64,000 bases of DNA, from positions 287,943 to 351,942 of the forward strand of contig NZ_FOTK01000002.1 in assembly GCF_900114535.1 (NCBI RefSeq), given 5' to 3'. Position numbers and translations under genes: made by a program. Below the pieces are notes generated by a model. The model made no database searches. It was given only the letters and a program-made list of their open reading frames with translations, and was not told the origin of the DNA. The DNA comes from Methylobacterium pseudosasicola. Lineage in GTDB: Bacteria > Pseudomonadota > Alphaproteobacteria > Rhizobiales > Beijerinckiaceae. This document shows, piece after piece, positions 25,729-40,208 of this stretch. Position 1 is the stretch's first letter. Each line of letters starts with the position of its first letter.

Positions 25729-27156
25729 TCAGGCCGCCCGTTCGGCGAGGCTGCCGCCGAGCCGATCCCGCGAAGCTGCACGCGCGTCCTCCCGCACCAG
25801 CGGACCCAGGGCGATCAGGGCCGCGAACAGGAGGGCGATCTCGATGTGGTAGACGATCAGGTAGCCGATCGCGGGCTCGTTCATGCCCTCGCCGAGCACG
25901 CCCGACTGGGCGATGGCGCCGCCAATGTCGCGCACGAGGCCGCTGGCGGCGATGGAGAGACCCGCGGCGCTGGCCTGGACGGCTCCCCAGGCGCCGAGCG
26001 CCAGCCCGGTATCCTCGGGCCCGGCCCGGTTCATCGAGGCGGTGAGCGTGCCGTGGGCGAACAGGCCGCCGCCGAGGCCGATCAGGCTGACGCCCGCCGC
26101 GAACAGGTCGGCGGAGGCGAGCGGGGCGGCGAAGACCACCGCCGAGAAGGCCAGGATGCCGATGCCGACGCCGACGGCCGAGACCCGGAACGGGTCGCCG
26201 CCGCGCCCGAGCCAGCGGGCGGCGATCAGCAGGCCGAGCCCGCCGCCGGCGGCGAGCAGCGCCGTCAGCGCCGTGGTCGCCCCGACCGAGAGGTGCAGGA
26301 TCTGGCCGCCATAGGGCTCCAGCAGGATGTCCTGCATCGAGAACCCCGCGGTGCCGAGGCCGATCGCCACGAGGCGGCGCCGCGCGGCGCCCTGCCCGGC
26401 ATAGTCGCGCCAGGACGAGCGGAAGTCCCGCGTCGGCGCGGCCTGCGTCCGGCTCGGGTCGCGGGGCTCCTGCTTCCACAGGGCGATCCCGTTGAGCACG
26501 ATGGTGACGAGCGCCGCGCCCTGGATCACCTGGATCAGCCGCACGGGGGAGAACCGCGCCAGGAACAGGCCGAACAGCAGTGCGCTCGCCATCATGCCGA
26601 ACAGCAGGGCGACGCAGAGCAGGGCGACCACCTTCGGCCGGGCATGCGCGGGAGCGAGGTCGGTGGCCAGCGCGAGGCCGACGGTCTGGGTTGTGTGCAG
26701 CCCGGCGCCGACCAGCAGGAACGCCAGCGCCGCCGCCACGTCCCCGACCCAGAGCGGGCCGGTGGTGTCGCCCGACAGGATGAGCAAAGCGAACGGCATG
26801 ATCGCCAGGCCGCCGAACTGGAGCAGCGTGCCGAACCAGATATACGGCACCCGCCGCCAGCCCAGCACCGAGCGGTGCGTGTCCGACCGGAACCCGACCA
26901 GGGCCCGCAAGGGCGCGAAGATCAGCGGCAGGGCCAGCATCACGGCGACGATCCAGGCCGGGACGCCGAGCTCGACGATCATCACGCGATTGAGCGTCCC
27001 GATCAGCAGCACCGCCGCCATGCCGACCGTGACCTGGAACAGGGCGAGCCGCAGCAGCCGGCCGAGCGGCAGCTCGACGGTCGCGGCATCCGCGAAGGGC
27101 AGGATCGCCGGGCCGAGGCGCATGAGGGCTTTGGTCAGGGCGCGGCCGGATCTCAT
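25729..27156 (-). CDS. lhaA: LH1 assembly protein LhaA (PucC family MFS)
   Basis: A 475-residue, 12-helix PucC-family transporter-like protein. It has the family start LPLGRLLRLALFQVTVGMA near residue 28, the LNRVMIVELGVPAWIV segment near 60 and the RSDTHRSVLGWRRVPYIW loop near 95. In the puh operon position it is called LhaA and is needed for LH1 antenna assembly, perhaps by delivering bacteriochlorophyll. The start overlaps the bchM stop (ATGA). A second family member, bch2, is at 41093-42793. Confidence 0.93.
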   Translation of the reverse strand: MRSGRALTKALMRLGPAILPFADAATVELPLGRLLRLALFQVTVGMAAVLLIGTLNRVMIVELGVPAWIVAVMLALPLIFAPLRALVGFRSDTHRSVLGWRRVPYIWFGTLLQFGGLAIMPFALLILSGDTTGPLWVGDVAAALAFLLVGAGLHTTQTVGLALATDLAPAHARPKVVALLCVALLFGMMASALLFGLFLARFSPVRLIQVIQGAALVTIVLNGIALWKQEPRDPSRTQAAPTRDFRSSWRDYAGQGAARRRLVAIGLGTAGFSMQDILLEPYGGQILHLSVGATTALTALLAAGGGLGLLIAARWLGRGGDPFRVSAVGVGIGILAFSAVVFAAPLASADLFAAGVSLIGLGGGLFAHGTLTASMNRAGPEDTGLALGAWGAVQASAAGLSIAASGLVRDIGGAIAQSGVLGEGMNEPAIGYLIVYHIEIALLFAALIALGPLVREDARAASRDRLGGSLAERAA

Positions 27157-28015
27157 GCGGCGGTCCCCCCCGTCCCATCCATCCCCCTCATCCTGAGGTG
27201 CTGCGCAGCAGCCTCGAAGGAGGGCTCTAAGGATCGCGCGGCCGGCTGGAGGGCTCCTTCGAGGCCTCCGTTACGCTCCGGCACCTCAGGATCAGGGCGT
27301 GGGTGGGAGGCGCGGGCGGCGCGCGTCAGCGCGATCGCGTTCGACAGGTAGAAGCCGCTGTTGACCCGATGGCTCTGCGCCCAGGTGAATCCGTTGAGCG
27401 CCGGCTCGGCGGAGATCCGGCGCCGGAGGCCCCCCTCGGTCACCGGCACGATGGCCGGGGAGCGGTCGCCGCGGGGGAAAAACTTTCCGGCGGCATGCAT
27501 CACGGTGAGCAGGGCCGTGCGCGGTGCCACGGTGAACAGCACCGAGCCTTCGGTGCGGGTGCCCAGGACCGCGAGGGCCCGGACGATGTCGGCGGCGCGA
27601 TAGTGGATCAGCGAATCCATCGCGACCACGTGGTCGAACCGGCCCAGGCTCGGATCGAGCATGTCGCCGACGCGAAACTCAATGCGGCCAGCGCCCGGGA
27701 TCGCCGGCAGCCGCTCCCGGGCGAGGCCGACCAGCGTCGGTGAGACGTCGATGGCGACTACCTCGGCGCCGCGCCGCGCGGCCTCGACGCTGAGCGCCCC
27801 GGTGCCGCAACCGGCATCGAGCAAGCGCAGGCCGGTCATGTCGGCGGGCAGCCACGCGAGCAGCGTCCCGCGCATCGCGTCCCGGCCGGCCCGCACGGTG
27901 GCGCGGATCCGGCTCACCGGCGCGTCGGAGGTGAGGCGCGACCAGGCCTCGACTGCCGTGCGGTCGAAATAGGTGGTCAGTTCACCCCTGCGGGTGTCGT
28001 AGCTCGCGCCCGCCA

Positions 28016-28016
<1 letters not shown>
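27153..28016 (-). CDS. bchM: Mg-protoporphyrin O-methyltransferase with repeat-encoded C-terminus
   Basis: A 287-residue SAM methyltransferase that methylates the C13 propionate of Mg-protoporphyrin IX. The SAM motif is LLDAGCGTGALSVEAARRGA at about residues 66-85, and the C-terminal GFTWAQSHRVNSGFYLSNA is characteristic. The normal protein ends at about residue 235. The last 52 residues (from SHPRPDPEVPERN) are encoded by palindromic repeat family E (27187-27298) and have no counterpart in ordinary BchM. The start ATG at 28016 overlaps the bchL stop, and the stop overlaps the lhaA start. The catalytic domain is intact. Confidence 0.95.
27187..27298. repeat. Palindromic repeat family E inside the bchM 3' end
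   Basis: About 112 bp with arms CATCCTGAGGTGCTGCGCAG and CCGGCACCTCAGGATCAGGG and an inner inverted pair CCTCGAAGGAGGGCTC/GGGCTCCTTCGAGG. Related partial copies occur near 38800-38880 and 39690-39760. It is read in frame as residues 240-277 of BchM. Confidence 0.85.
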
Positions 28017-32623
<4,607 letters not shown>

Positions 32624-32634
<11 letters not shown>

Positions 32635-34198
32635 AATGCGCCTTGGCGTCGTAGAGGGTTTCGAGGGTGATGAGCGGCAGCCGCCGCTCGCGGGCGAATT
32701 TCTCCGTGTTGCTGCGCGCCTTGCCGCGCACGAAGAACGGGATCTTTTTCAGCTCTTTCTCGGCCTCGGGCGCCCAGGGGGCCGTCGTGATCGTGACGGG
32801 CTCGTCCAGGAGGATCGGGGCCGCTTCCGTGACCGCGGGGGCTACGGTCGCCGCGACCGCGCGCGCGGTGCCGCCGAGATGCGACGGCCCGACGCCGTCG
32901 TGGAATTCGGGATCCTCCCGGAACATGCCGAGCAGGTGCTCTTCGAGGCCCATCATCAGCGGGTGGACCAGGGTGTCGAACAGGACGTTGGCGCCCTCGA
33001 AACCCATCTGCGGGGCGTAGCGGGCCGGAAAATCCTGGACATGGACCGGGGCGGAGATCACCGCACAGGGGATGCCGAGCCGCTTGGCGACGTGGCGCTC
33101 CATCTGGGTGCCGAGGACCAGTTCCGGCGCGGCGGCGCGGATCGCCGACTCCACATCGAGATAGTCGTCGGTGATCAACGCCTCGATGCCGTGCTCGGCC
33201 GCCTCGGCCCGGACCTCGCGGGCGAATTCGCGGCTGTAGGTCCCGAGGCCGACCACCGTGAAGCCGAGTTCGCGGGCGGCCATCCGAGCGATGCCGATGG
33301 CGTGGGTCGCATCCCCGAACACGAAGACGCGCTTGGCCGTCAGGTAGGTCGAATCGACCGAGCGCGAGTACCAAGGCAACCGCGAGCCGGGGCCGTCGAG
33401 GATCGGTGCCGGATCGACACCGGCGAGAGCCGCGACCTCCGCGACGAAGCGGTTCGTGGCGCCGACGCCGAGGGGCACCTCCTTGGTGAACGGCTGCCCG
33501 AAACTCTTCTTGAGATACTCGGCGGCGCTGCGGGCGGTTTCCGGGTAGAGCACGACGTTGAAATCGGCATCCTTGAGCCGGCCGAGATCGGCCGGGCTGG
33601 CGCCGAGTGGCGCGACGACGTTCACGTCGATCCCGATTCTGTCGAGCAGCCGGCGGATCTCGATCAGGTCGTCCCGGTGGCGGAAGCCGAGCGCCGTCGG
33701 GCCGAGGATGTTGCAGAGCGGGCGACGATTCGGCTCCCGCGCGGGGCGCGGGGTGGGGGCTCCGGCCAGCGCCCGGACCAGCCGATAGAAGGTCTCGGAG
33801 GCGCCCCAGTTCTCTTTCTTCTGGTAAGCCGGCAACTCCAGCGGAATTACCGGAATCGGCAGGTCGAGGGCCTTGGCGAGCCCGCCCGGATCGTCCTGGA
33901 TCAGCTCGGCGGTGCAGGAGGCGCCGACGATCATCGCCTGCGGCTGGAAGCGCGCGTAGGCGGCCGCCACCGAGGTCTTGAACAGCTCGGCGGTGTCGCG
34001 GCCGAGATCCTGCGCCCGGAAGGTCGTGTAGGTGACGGGCGGGCGCGCGTCCCGCCGCTCGATCATCGTGAACAGCAGGTCGGCGTAGGTGTCGCCCTGC
34101 GGCGCGTGCAGCACGTAGTGCAGCCCGGTCATCGCGGTGGCGACGCGCATTGCGCCGATATGCGGGGGGCCTTCGTAGGTCCAGAGGGTGAGCTGCAT
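32624..34198 (-). CDS. bchB: Light-independent protochlorophyllide reductase subunit B
   Basis: A 524-residue nitrogenase-like catalytic subunit. Asp36 in HAPQGD is the unusual oxygen ligand of the NB cluster described for this enzyme. The C-terminal domain ends in [30 protein letters not shown], typical of BchB. Together with BchN it forms the heterotetramer that reduces protochlorophyllide using electrons from BchL. It lies 4 bases after the bchN stop, and its 3' end runs 11 bases into bchH. Confidence 0.98.
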
Positions 34199-34202
34199 CG
34201 CC

Positions 34203-35980
<1,778 letters not shown>

Positions 35981-36056
35981 GCATCCGCTCCCCTGTCGCT
36001 TGGCGGCGCCCGTCGAGCGCCGCCGTTGACAGAGGCTAGGGCCGCGGCCCCAAAAG

Positions 36057-36074
36057 TGTCAAGTGCGCTTGACG
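36057..36074. promoter_or_regulatory. Putative PpsR/CrtJ operator upstream of bchF
   Basis: TGTCA-N8-TGACG, i.e. TGT-N12-ACG, one base from the consensus TGT-N12-ACA and a near-perfect palindrome (GTCAAG-N4-CTTGAC). On the minus strand it overlaps a TTGACA -35-like hexamer (36062-36057) pointing at bchF, so PpsR binding would block RNA polymerase. Additional TGACA half-sites follow at 36086-36102. The gap to the divergent aerR is AT-rich. Binding is inferred. Confidence 0.6.
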
Positions 36075-36096
36075 CTTGAACGAGATGACAGAGAGT

Positions 36097-36125
36097 TTGA
36101 CATATTTTCTTTTTTCCAAGTCATT
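36097..36125 (+). promoter_or_regulatory. Possible aerR-side promoter element
   Basis: A perfect TTGACA at 36097-36102 is followed by an AT-rich spacer (T-rich, 36103-36119) on the plus strand in the bchF-aerR divergent region. The -10 is poor (GTCATT region), so this is a weak suggestion for the aerR promoter. Confidence 0.3.
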
Positions 36126-36306
36126 GCCAAGATCGACGGCTCGGGTATCGTTCCGAACGCTGGTTGGGGCTTAGGCGGCTTGGCTGGTGGGATCTGAGGA
36201 TCGGTTACGACGAAGACGTGAGAAGACAGGCGGGCAACGCCGCACTCGACGCGCTTGCGGAACCGCCGGTCCATCCGGGCCGGGGCCGCTTCTGGGAGGG
36301 ATGCCG

Positions 36307-37215
36307 ATGGGAGACTGGAGGCATTTCGGTGAGCGTCTGGACCCTGGGCCGCTAGCCGGCGGTTGTAGTGCGCTGGGCGACGGCCTTTCGACCTTCGGGG
36401 ATGGGCCGCGGGTGCGCCACCAGGCGGTTCCGCGCCCCAGCGACGACCGCGCGGTGCCGGACGCCCTGGCCCGCCTGGTGGAGGCGGAGATCCTGCCCCG
36501 CCTGATGCTGGCCCACCGGCCCGCCGGGCGCCGCGCCCAGGCCGACCGGGCCCCGAGCCCGGACGAGATCGCGGCCTTCAGCGCCCTCCTGCTGGCTCCC
36601 GGGCCGATCGACCTCGACGGTCAGGTCGCCGCCCTGCGCGAGGGCGGGCTGCCCCTGCCGCGCCTGCTCCTCGATCTCCTCGCCCCGGCGGCGCGCCATC
36701 TCGGCGCGCTCTGGGAGGACGATGTCTGCGACTTCCTCGCCGTGACCGAGGCTCTCGGCCGGCTCCAGGCCATGAGCCGGCGCCTCTGTGCGCAGCTCGA
36801 GGACGAGACCGTGGCGGCCAACGGGCGCAGCGTGCTGCTGCTGCCCTGCCCGGGCGAGACCCATCATTTCGGCCTGTCGATCGTCGCGAGCTTCTTCCGC
36901 GAGGCCGGCTGGGACGTGACCACGGCGGTCCCCGGCCCCGAGGTCGATCCCCTGAACCTGCTGCGGGCCGAGTGGTTCGACGTGGTCGGCCTGTCGCTGT
37001 CCTGCGACATCTTCCTGCCCGCCCTGACCGGCACGGTGTCCGAGGTGCGGCGCGTGTCCAACAACCCGGAGATCCGGGTGATCGTCGGCGGCCCGTATTT
37101 CGCTCGCTACGGTGGCGAGGCGGGCATCGTCGGCGCCGATGCGTGTGCGCCGGACGGCTTCCTGGCACCCGCTACCGCCGAAGCGTTGCTGGACAGACGG
37201 GCCCTAGCCTGCTGA
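36307..37215 (+). CDS. aerR: Photosynthesis antirepressor AerR/PpaA (B12-binding domain)
   Basis: A 302-residue regulator with a C-terminal cobalamin-binding-type domain. The canonical DxHxxG is replaced by ExHxxG in GETHHFGLS at about residue 182, followed by FFREAGWDV and SLSCDIFLPALT, typical of PpaA/AerR. These proteins bind B12 and relieve PpsR/CrtJ repression in response to light. The start is the ATG at 36307, seven bases after GGAGG; ATG 36301 and a longer frame from 36187 are less likely. It is divergent from bchF and directly upstream of ppsR. Confidence 0.92.
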   Translation: MGDWRHFGERLDPGPLAGGCSALGDGLSTFGDGPRVRHQAVPRPSDDRAVPDALARLVEAEILPRLMLAHRPAGRRAQADRAPSPDEIAAFSALLLAPGPIDLDGQVAALREGGLPLPRLLLDLLAPAARHLGALWEDDVCDFLAVTEALGRLQAMSRRLCAQLEDETVAANGRSVLLLPCPGETHHFGLSIVASFFREAGWDVTTAVPGPEVDPLNLLRAEWFDVVGLSLSCDIFLPALTGTVSEVRRVSNNPEIRVIVGGPYFARYGGEAGIVGADACAPDGFLAPATAEALLDRRALAC

Positions 37216-37245
37216 AAGGGCCGACCGATCAATCATCACATTACG

Positions 37246-38691
37246 GTGACCGTGACGCCCCAGCCTCACCCCACCCCGCAGTCGCCGCCCGCGGCGCTGC
37301 TCCAGGTGGCCGGCCACCTCGACGGCGAGGCGGTCGGGCGTCTCGTCGCGGCGTCGGCGGACCTGTCCCTGGTGGTCGATGCCGAGGGGGTGATCCGGGA
37401 CGCCACCGCCGCGGCCGATCTCGCGGCGGAGAACATCCCCGGCTGGCTCGGCCGCCGCTGGATCGACACCGTGACCATCGAGAGCCGGCCCAAGGTCGAC
37501 GCGCTGCTGCGCGACGCCCGGCCCGACGGCATCACCCGCTGGCGCCAGATCAACCACCCCTCTCCCAGCGGGATCGACCTGCCGATCCGCTACGCCTCGA
37601 TCCGCTCCGGCGAGGGCGGCCCGATCGTCATCCTCGGCCGCGACATGCGGGCGGTGGCCGCGCTCCAGCGCCGGCTCACCGACGCCCAGCAGGCCCTGGA
37701 GCGCGACTACGACCGCCTGCGCGCCGCCGAGACCCGCTACCGGCTGCTGTTCCAGATCTCCGGCGAGCCGGTGCTGGTGGTCGATGCCGGCACCCGCCGG
37801 GTCGCGGAGGCGAACCCCGCCGCCGCCCGCCTGCTCGGCCGTCCGGCCAAGCGCCTGGCCGGCCAGGACGTGGTCGACCTGTTCGAGGCCGGCAGCGCCC
37901 GGTCCCTGGAGGCGCAGTTCGCCGCCCTGCGGGCGACCGGCCAGGCCAATGAGGTCCACGCGACCCTGCCGCACGGGCGCGGCGAGGTCACGGTCTCGGT
38001 CTCGCTGTTCCGCGGCGAGGGCGGCCCCAGCGCGCTGATGCGGCTCGTGGCCGATCCAGCCGCCGTCGAATCCGGCTCCGACCAGGAGGCGCCGACCCGG
38101 GCGGTGATCGAGGCGATGCCCGAGGGCTTCGTGGTCACCGATTCGAGCCGCCGGGTGCTGATGGCCAACGCCGCCTTCCTAGAGCTGGCCCAGCTCGCCA
38201 CCGAGAGCCAGGCCAGGGGCCGGACCCTCGACCAATGGCTCGGCCGCGAGGACACCGAGGCGCACGCCCTGTTCGCCAGCCTGGTCGACCACGGCTCCGT
38301 ACGCCGCTTCGCCACCGTGATCCGGGGCACCTATGGCGGCATGGAGGATGTCGAGGTCGCCGCCGTCTCGGTGCCGGGATCCCGGCCGTGCCTCGGCTTC
38401 GCGATCCGCTCCGCCCCCCGGCGGATCCCGGAGGGGCGGCTCGCCGGCAGCCGCGACGTGCCGCGCTCGGTGGAGCAGATGGCCGAGCTGGTCGGCCGGG
38501 TCTCGATGAAGACTCTGGTCCGCGAGACCACCGACCTGATCGAAAAACTCTGCATCGAGGCCGCCCTGCGGATCACCCGCGACAACCGCGCCTCCGCCGC
38601 CGAGATGCTCGGCCTCAGCCGCCAGGGCCTCTACGCCAAGATGCGCCGCTACGGCGTCGGCGACCTCGACGCCCCCGGCGAAGACGATTGA
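37246..38691 (+). CDS. ppsR: Redox-responsive transcriptional repressor PpsR/CrtJ
   Basis: A 481-residue repressor of photosynthesis genes. It has an N-terminal domain, a Q-linker-like coiled coil (LQRRLTDAQQALERDYDRLRAAE cut short here, about residue 140), two PAS domains (YRLLFQISGEPVLVVDAGT near 165 and VIEAMPEGFVVTDSSRR near 285), and a C-terminal Fis-type helix-turn-helix (DNRASAAEMLGLSRQGLYAK). Cys436, just before the HTH, matches the redox-active Cys of CrtJ/PpsR. The start is GTG at 37246 (another GTG at 37252). The TGT-N12-ACA boxes near bchF and bchG are its expected targets. Confidence 0.95.
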   Translation: MTVTPQPHPTPQSPPAALLQVAGHLDGEAVGRLVAASADLSLVVDAEGVIRDATAAADLAAENIPGWLGRRWIDTVTIESRPKVDALLRDARPDGITRWRQINHPSPSGIDLPIRYASIRSGEGGPIVILGRDMRAVAALQRRLTDAQQALERDYDRLRAAETRYRLLFQISGEPVLVVDAGTRRVAEANPAAARLLGRPAKRLAGQDVVDLFEAGSARSLEAQFAALRATGQANEVHATLPHGRGEVTVSVSLFRGEGGPSALMRLVADPAAVESGSDQEAPTRAVIEAMPEGFVVTDSSRRVLMANAAFLELAQLATESQARGRTLDQWLGREDTEAHALFASLVDHGSVRRFATVIRGTYGGMEDVEVAAVSVPGSRPCLGFAIRSAPRRIPEGRLAGSRDVPRSVEQMAELVGRVSMKTLVRETTDLIEKLCIEAALRITRDNRASAAEMLGLSRQGLYAKMRRYGVGDLDAPGEDD

Positions 38692-39052
38692 TTTGTTTGG
38701 GGGTTTTGGGGCGCGGCGTTGGCTTCGTTCCGGGGGGGTGGGGGCGATGATGCTGTGATGCGGTTGGGAGGGGTGGGGTCGATCTCCCACTCACCCATCG
38801 TCCTGAAGCGCCGAAGCGCAGCTGAGACCCCTTTCAAGACTTCCGCTCTGCGGAAATATCTCGGGATGAGGGCTCGCGGACTCATCCACCGCATCGACCG
38901 CAAGCGCTTGAGCTGCCGCGCTTTTCCCCTCCCCCTTGTAGCTACGATCTGCACAGGTTCGAGGCGCACGCGCTGTTGCAGGCTGCGACGTGCGCCCTCT
39001 CCCGTGCGGACTACGATGTTCACACATCGGCTGGTGGAAGGCGCAACGCGCT

Positions 39053-39161
39053 CTCCTCCTCCTTGCGGGGAGGAGTTGGAGGTGGGGGTGGTGCAGAAGG
39101 CACCGTGCCGTTCGATCCTGCACCACCCCCACCCCTGCCCCCTCCCCGCAAGGGGGAGGGG
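39053..39161. repeat. Palindromic repeat family C
   Basis: A copy of the element found at 20166-20275 and 58551-58661, with arms CTCCTCCTTGCGGGGAGGAG and CCTCCCCGCAAGGGGGAGGG. The flank GAAATGCGTTGTGTTTCA on its right is shared with the 58551 copy, so the full unit is longer than the palindrome. Confidence 0.88.
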
Positions 39162-39220
39162 AAATGCGTTGTGTTTCAGAGATTTGCGACAGAACAATCT
39201 CGATGTGTGAATCCGCTAGC

Positions 39221-39308
39221 CCGTTCGGGAGAGGGCTGGGGTAAGGGACCCGGCCTCTCTGGAGAGGTCGCCCCCCTCACCCTGTCCCTCTCCCGCATGG
39301 GAGAGGGG
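39221..39308. repeat. Palindromic repeat family A
   Basis: A copy of the family A element in inverted orientation relative to 4674-4769: GTTCGGGAGAGGGCTGGGGT on the left and CCTGTCCCTCTCCCGCATGG on the right. Confidence 0.8.
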
Positions 39309-39408
39309 ACCCGCGCCTTCTGCGCCCACAACATAAAAACGGCTACGGGCTACACAGGTTGGAAGATCCATATCCCGCGGACTGACACCCTATATTTGCT
39401 ACCTGCGC

Positions 39409-39523
39409 CGTCATCCCGGGGCGCCCCAGGCGAGCCCGGGATCCAGATCCGCCGACGGCGCAAGTGCTTGATCCCCCCACTGGTTCTGGATCCCGGGCTC
39501 CGCTGCGCGGCCCCGGGATGACG
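39409..39523. repeat. Palindromic repeat family D
   Basis: About 115 bp with arms CGTCATCCCGGGGCGCCCCA and GCGCGGCCCCGGGATGACGC. It is the commonest family in the window; other copies are at 46544-46682, 47632-47772, 48169-48310 and 62474-62590. Confidence 0.88.
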
Positions 39524-40101
39524 CGGTGGAGGCTTGGGCGTCGATGCCCATCTTGCGCTCTTGAGATGGGAAAAGTCCTGCGCGAGGTCGAGGCGCAGGC
39601 CAGGGGCGCGATGCCCGCCGGCCTGGTGATGCCTGTCCCGGAGCCGGCATCTCGCGCAGCACAGCCGCACGCTGAGATGATTCGCCCATGTGAGGCGCCG
39701 GAGCGCGGTGGGGGCCTCCTTCGAGGCCGCTGCGCGGCACCTCGGGATGAGGGGGGTGGGTGGGGCAACCCGAATGCCTGCCGCGTCGGTCCCTTCATCG
39801 CGCGTCGCGAAGCAACCCAAGGTAGCGCGCTGTCGCAAGGGGGGCGCCTCCCCGGGCCTCCGCGCTGCACGCCCGAAAGCGGTCTTGGGCGAACATCCAA
39901 CCCCGAAAACCCACCCCGGCCCGGAACCCGGATCCGCCGCGCGCAACCCCGCTCGGCCGACCGGATTTGCCAATTCTTCGAAGGTTCAGCGCCCGCAGCC
40001 TTCGCGCAGCCTTCGAAGGCTGGCTTACGCAAAGCCAATTCTTCGCAGGATCGCCCGCGCGCCTGACGCGATCGTGTCCGGTCGGCCTAGGTATTGGATT
40101 A

Positions 40102-40119
40102 TGTATTCGTCAGCTGACG
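40102..40119. promoter_or_regulatory. Putative PpsR/CrtJ operator 1 upstream of bchG
   Basis: TGT-N12-ACG (TGTATTCGTCAGCTGACG), one mismatch from the PpsR consensus. It lies 61 bp upstream of a perfect box. CrtJ/PpsR binds paired boxes cooperatively, so two in tandem are meaningful. Confidence 0.55.
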
Positions 40120-40162
40120 GCCACGTTTGTATGCCAAGTCGGATCGACATTATCTCGCCGAG

Positions 40163-40180
40163 TGTAAATCCAACTTGACA
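40163..40180. promoter_or_regulatory. Putative PpsR/CrtJ operator 2 and -35 of bchG
   Basis: A perfect TGT-N12-ACA (TGTAAATCCAACTTGACA). The right half is also a perfect TTGACA -35 (40175-40180). With a 16-bp spacer the -10 would be TAGCGT at 40197-40202, only a few bases before the bchG ATG at 40209, implying a very short or absent leader. Repression by occlusion of the -35 is inferred. Confidence 0.65.
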
Positions 40181-40208
40181 CGACCAGTGGCCCCGGTAGC
40201 GTGCCTGC

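Larger units (their letters stand above)
38692..40208. other. 1.5-kb gene-free repeat island between ppsR and bchG
   Basis: No credible gene is seen. The island begins with a G-rich tract (38697-38776) and holds several palindromic elements: partial family E (38800-38880), family C (39053-39161), family A (39221-39308), family D (39409-39523) and another partial E (39690-39760). Frames crossing it give only repeat-derived peptides of the VIPGPRSGAR type. The last 130 bases carry the bchG promoter with two PpsR-type boxes. Confidence 0.8.

Noticed and set aside
24278..27178. 966-codon minus-strand ORF spanning puhB to lhaA
   Set aside because: Only its last 218 codons (puhB) are real; the rest is out of frame with puhA and lhaA.
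25273..27351. 692-codon plus-strand ORF across puhA and lhaA
   Set aside because: It crosses two real genes, is low complexity (Glu/Arg/Gln/Gly) and has no recognisable domain.
39343..40038. Minus-strand ORF of 231 codons in the ppsR-bchG gap
   Set aside because: It is largely translated repeat (VIPGPRSGAR type) and lacks a ribosome site; peptides of this kind are common artefacts in repeat-rich genomes.
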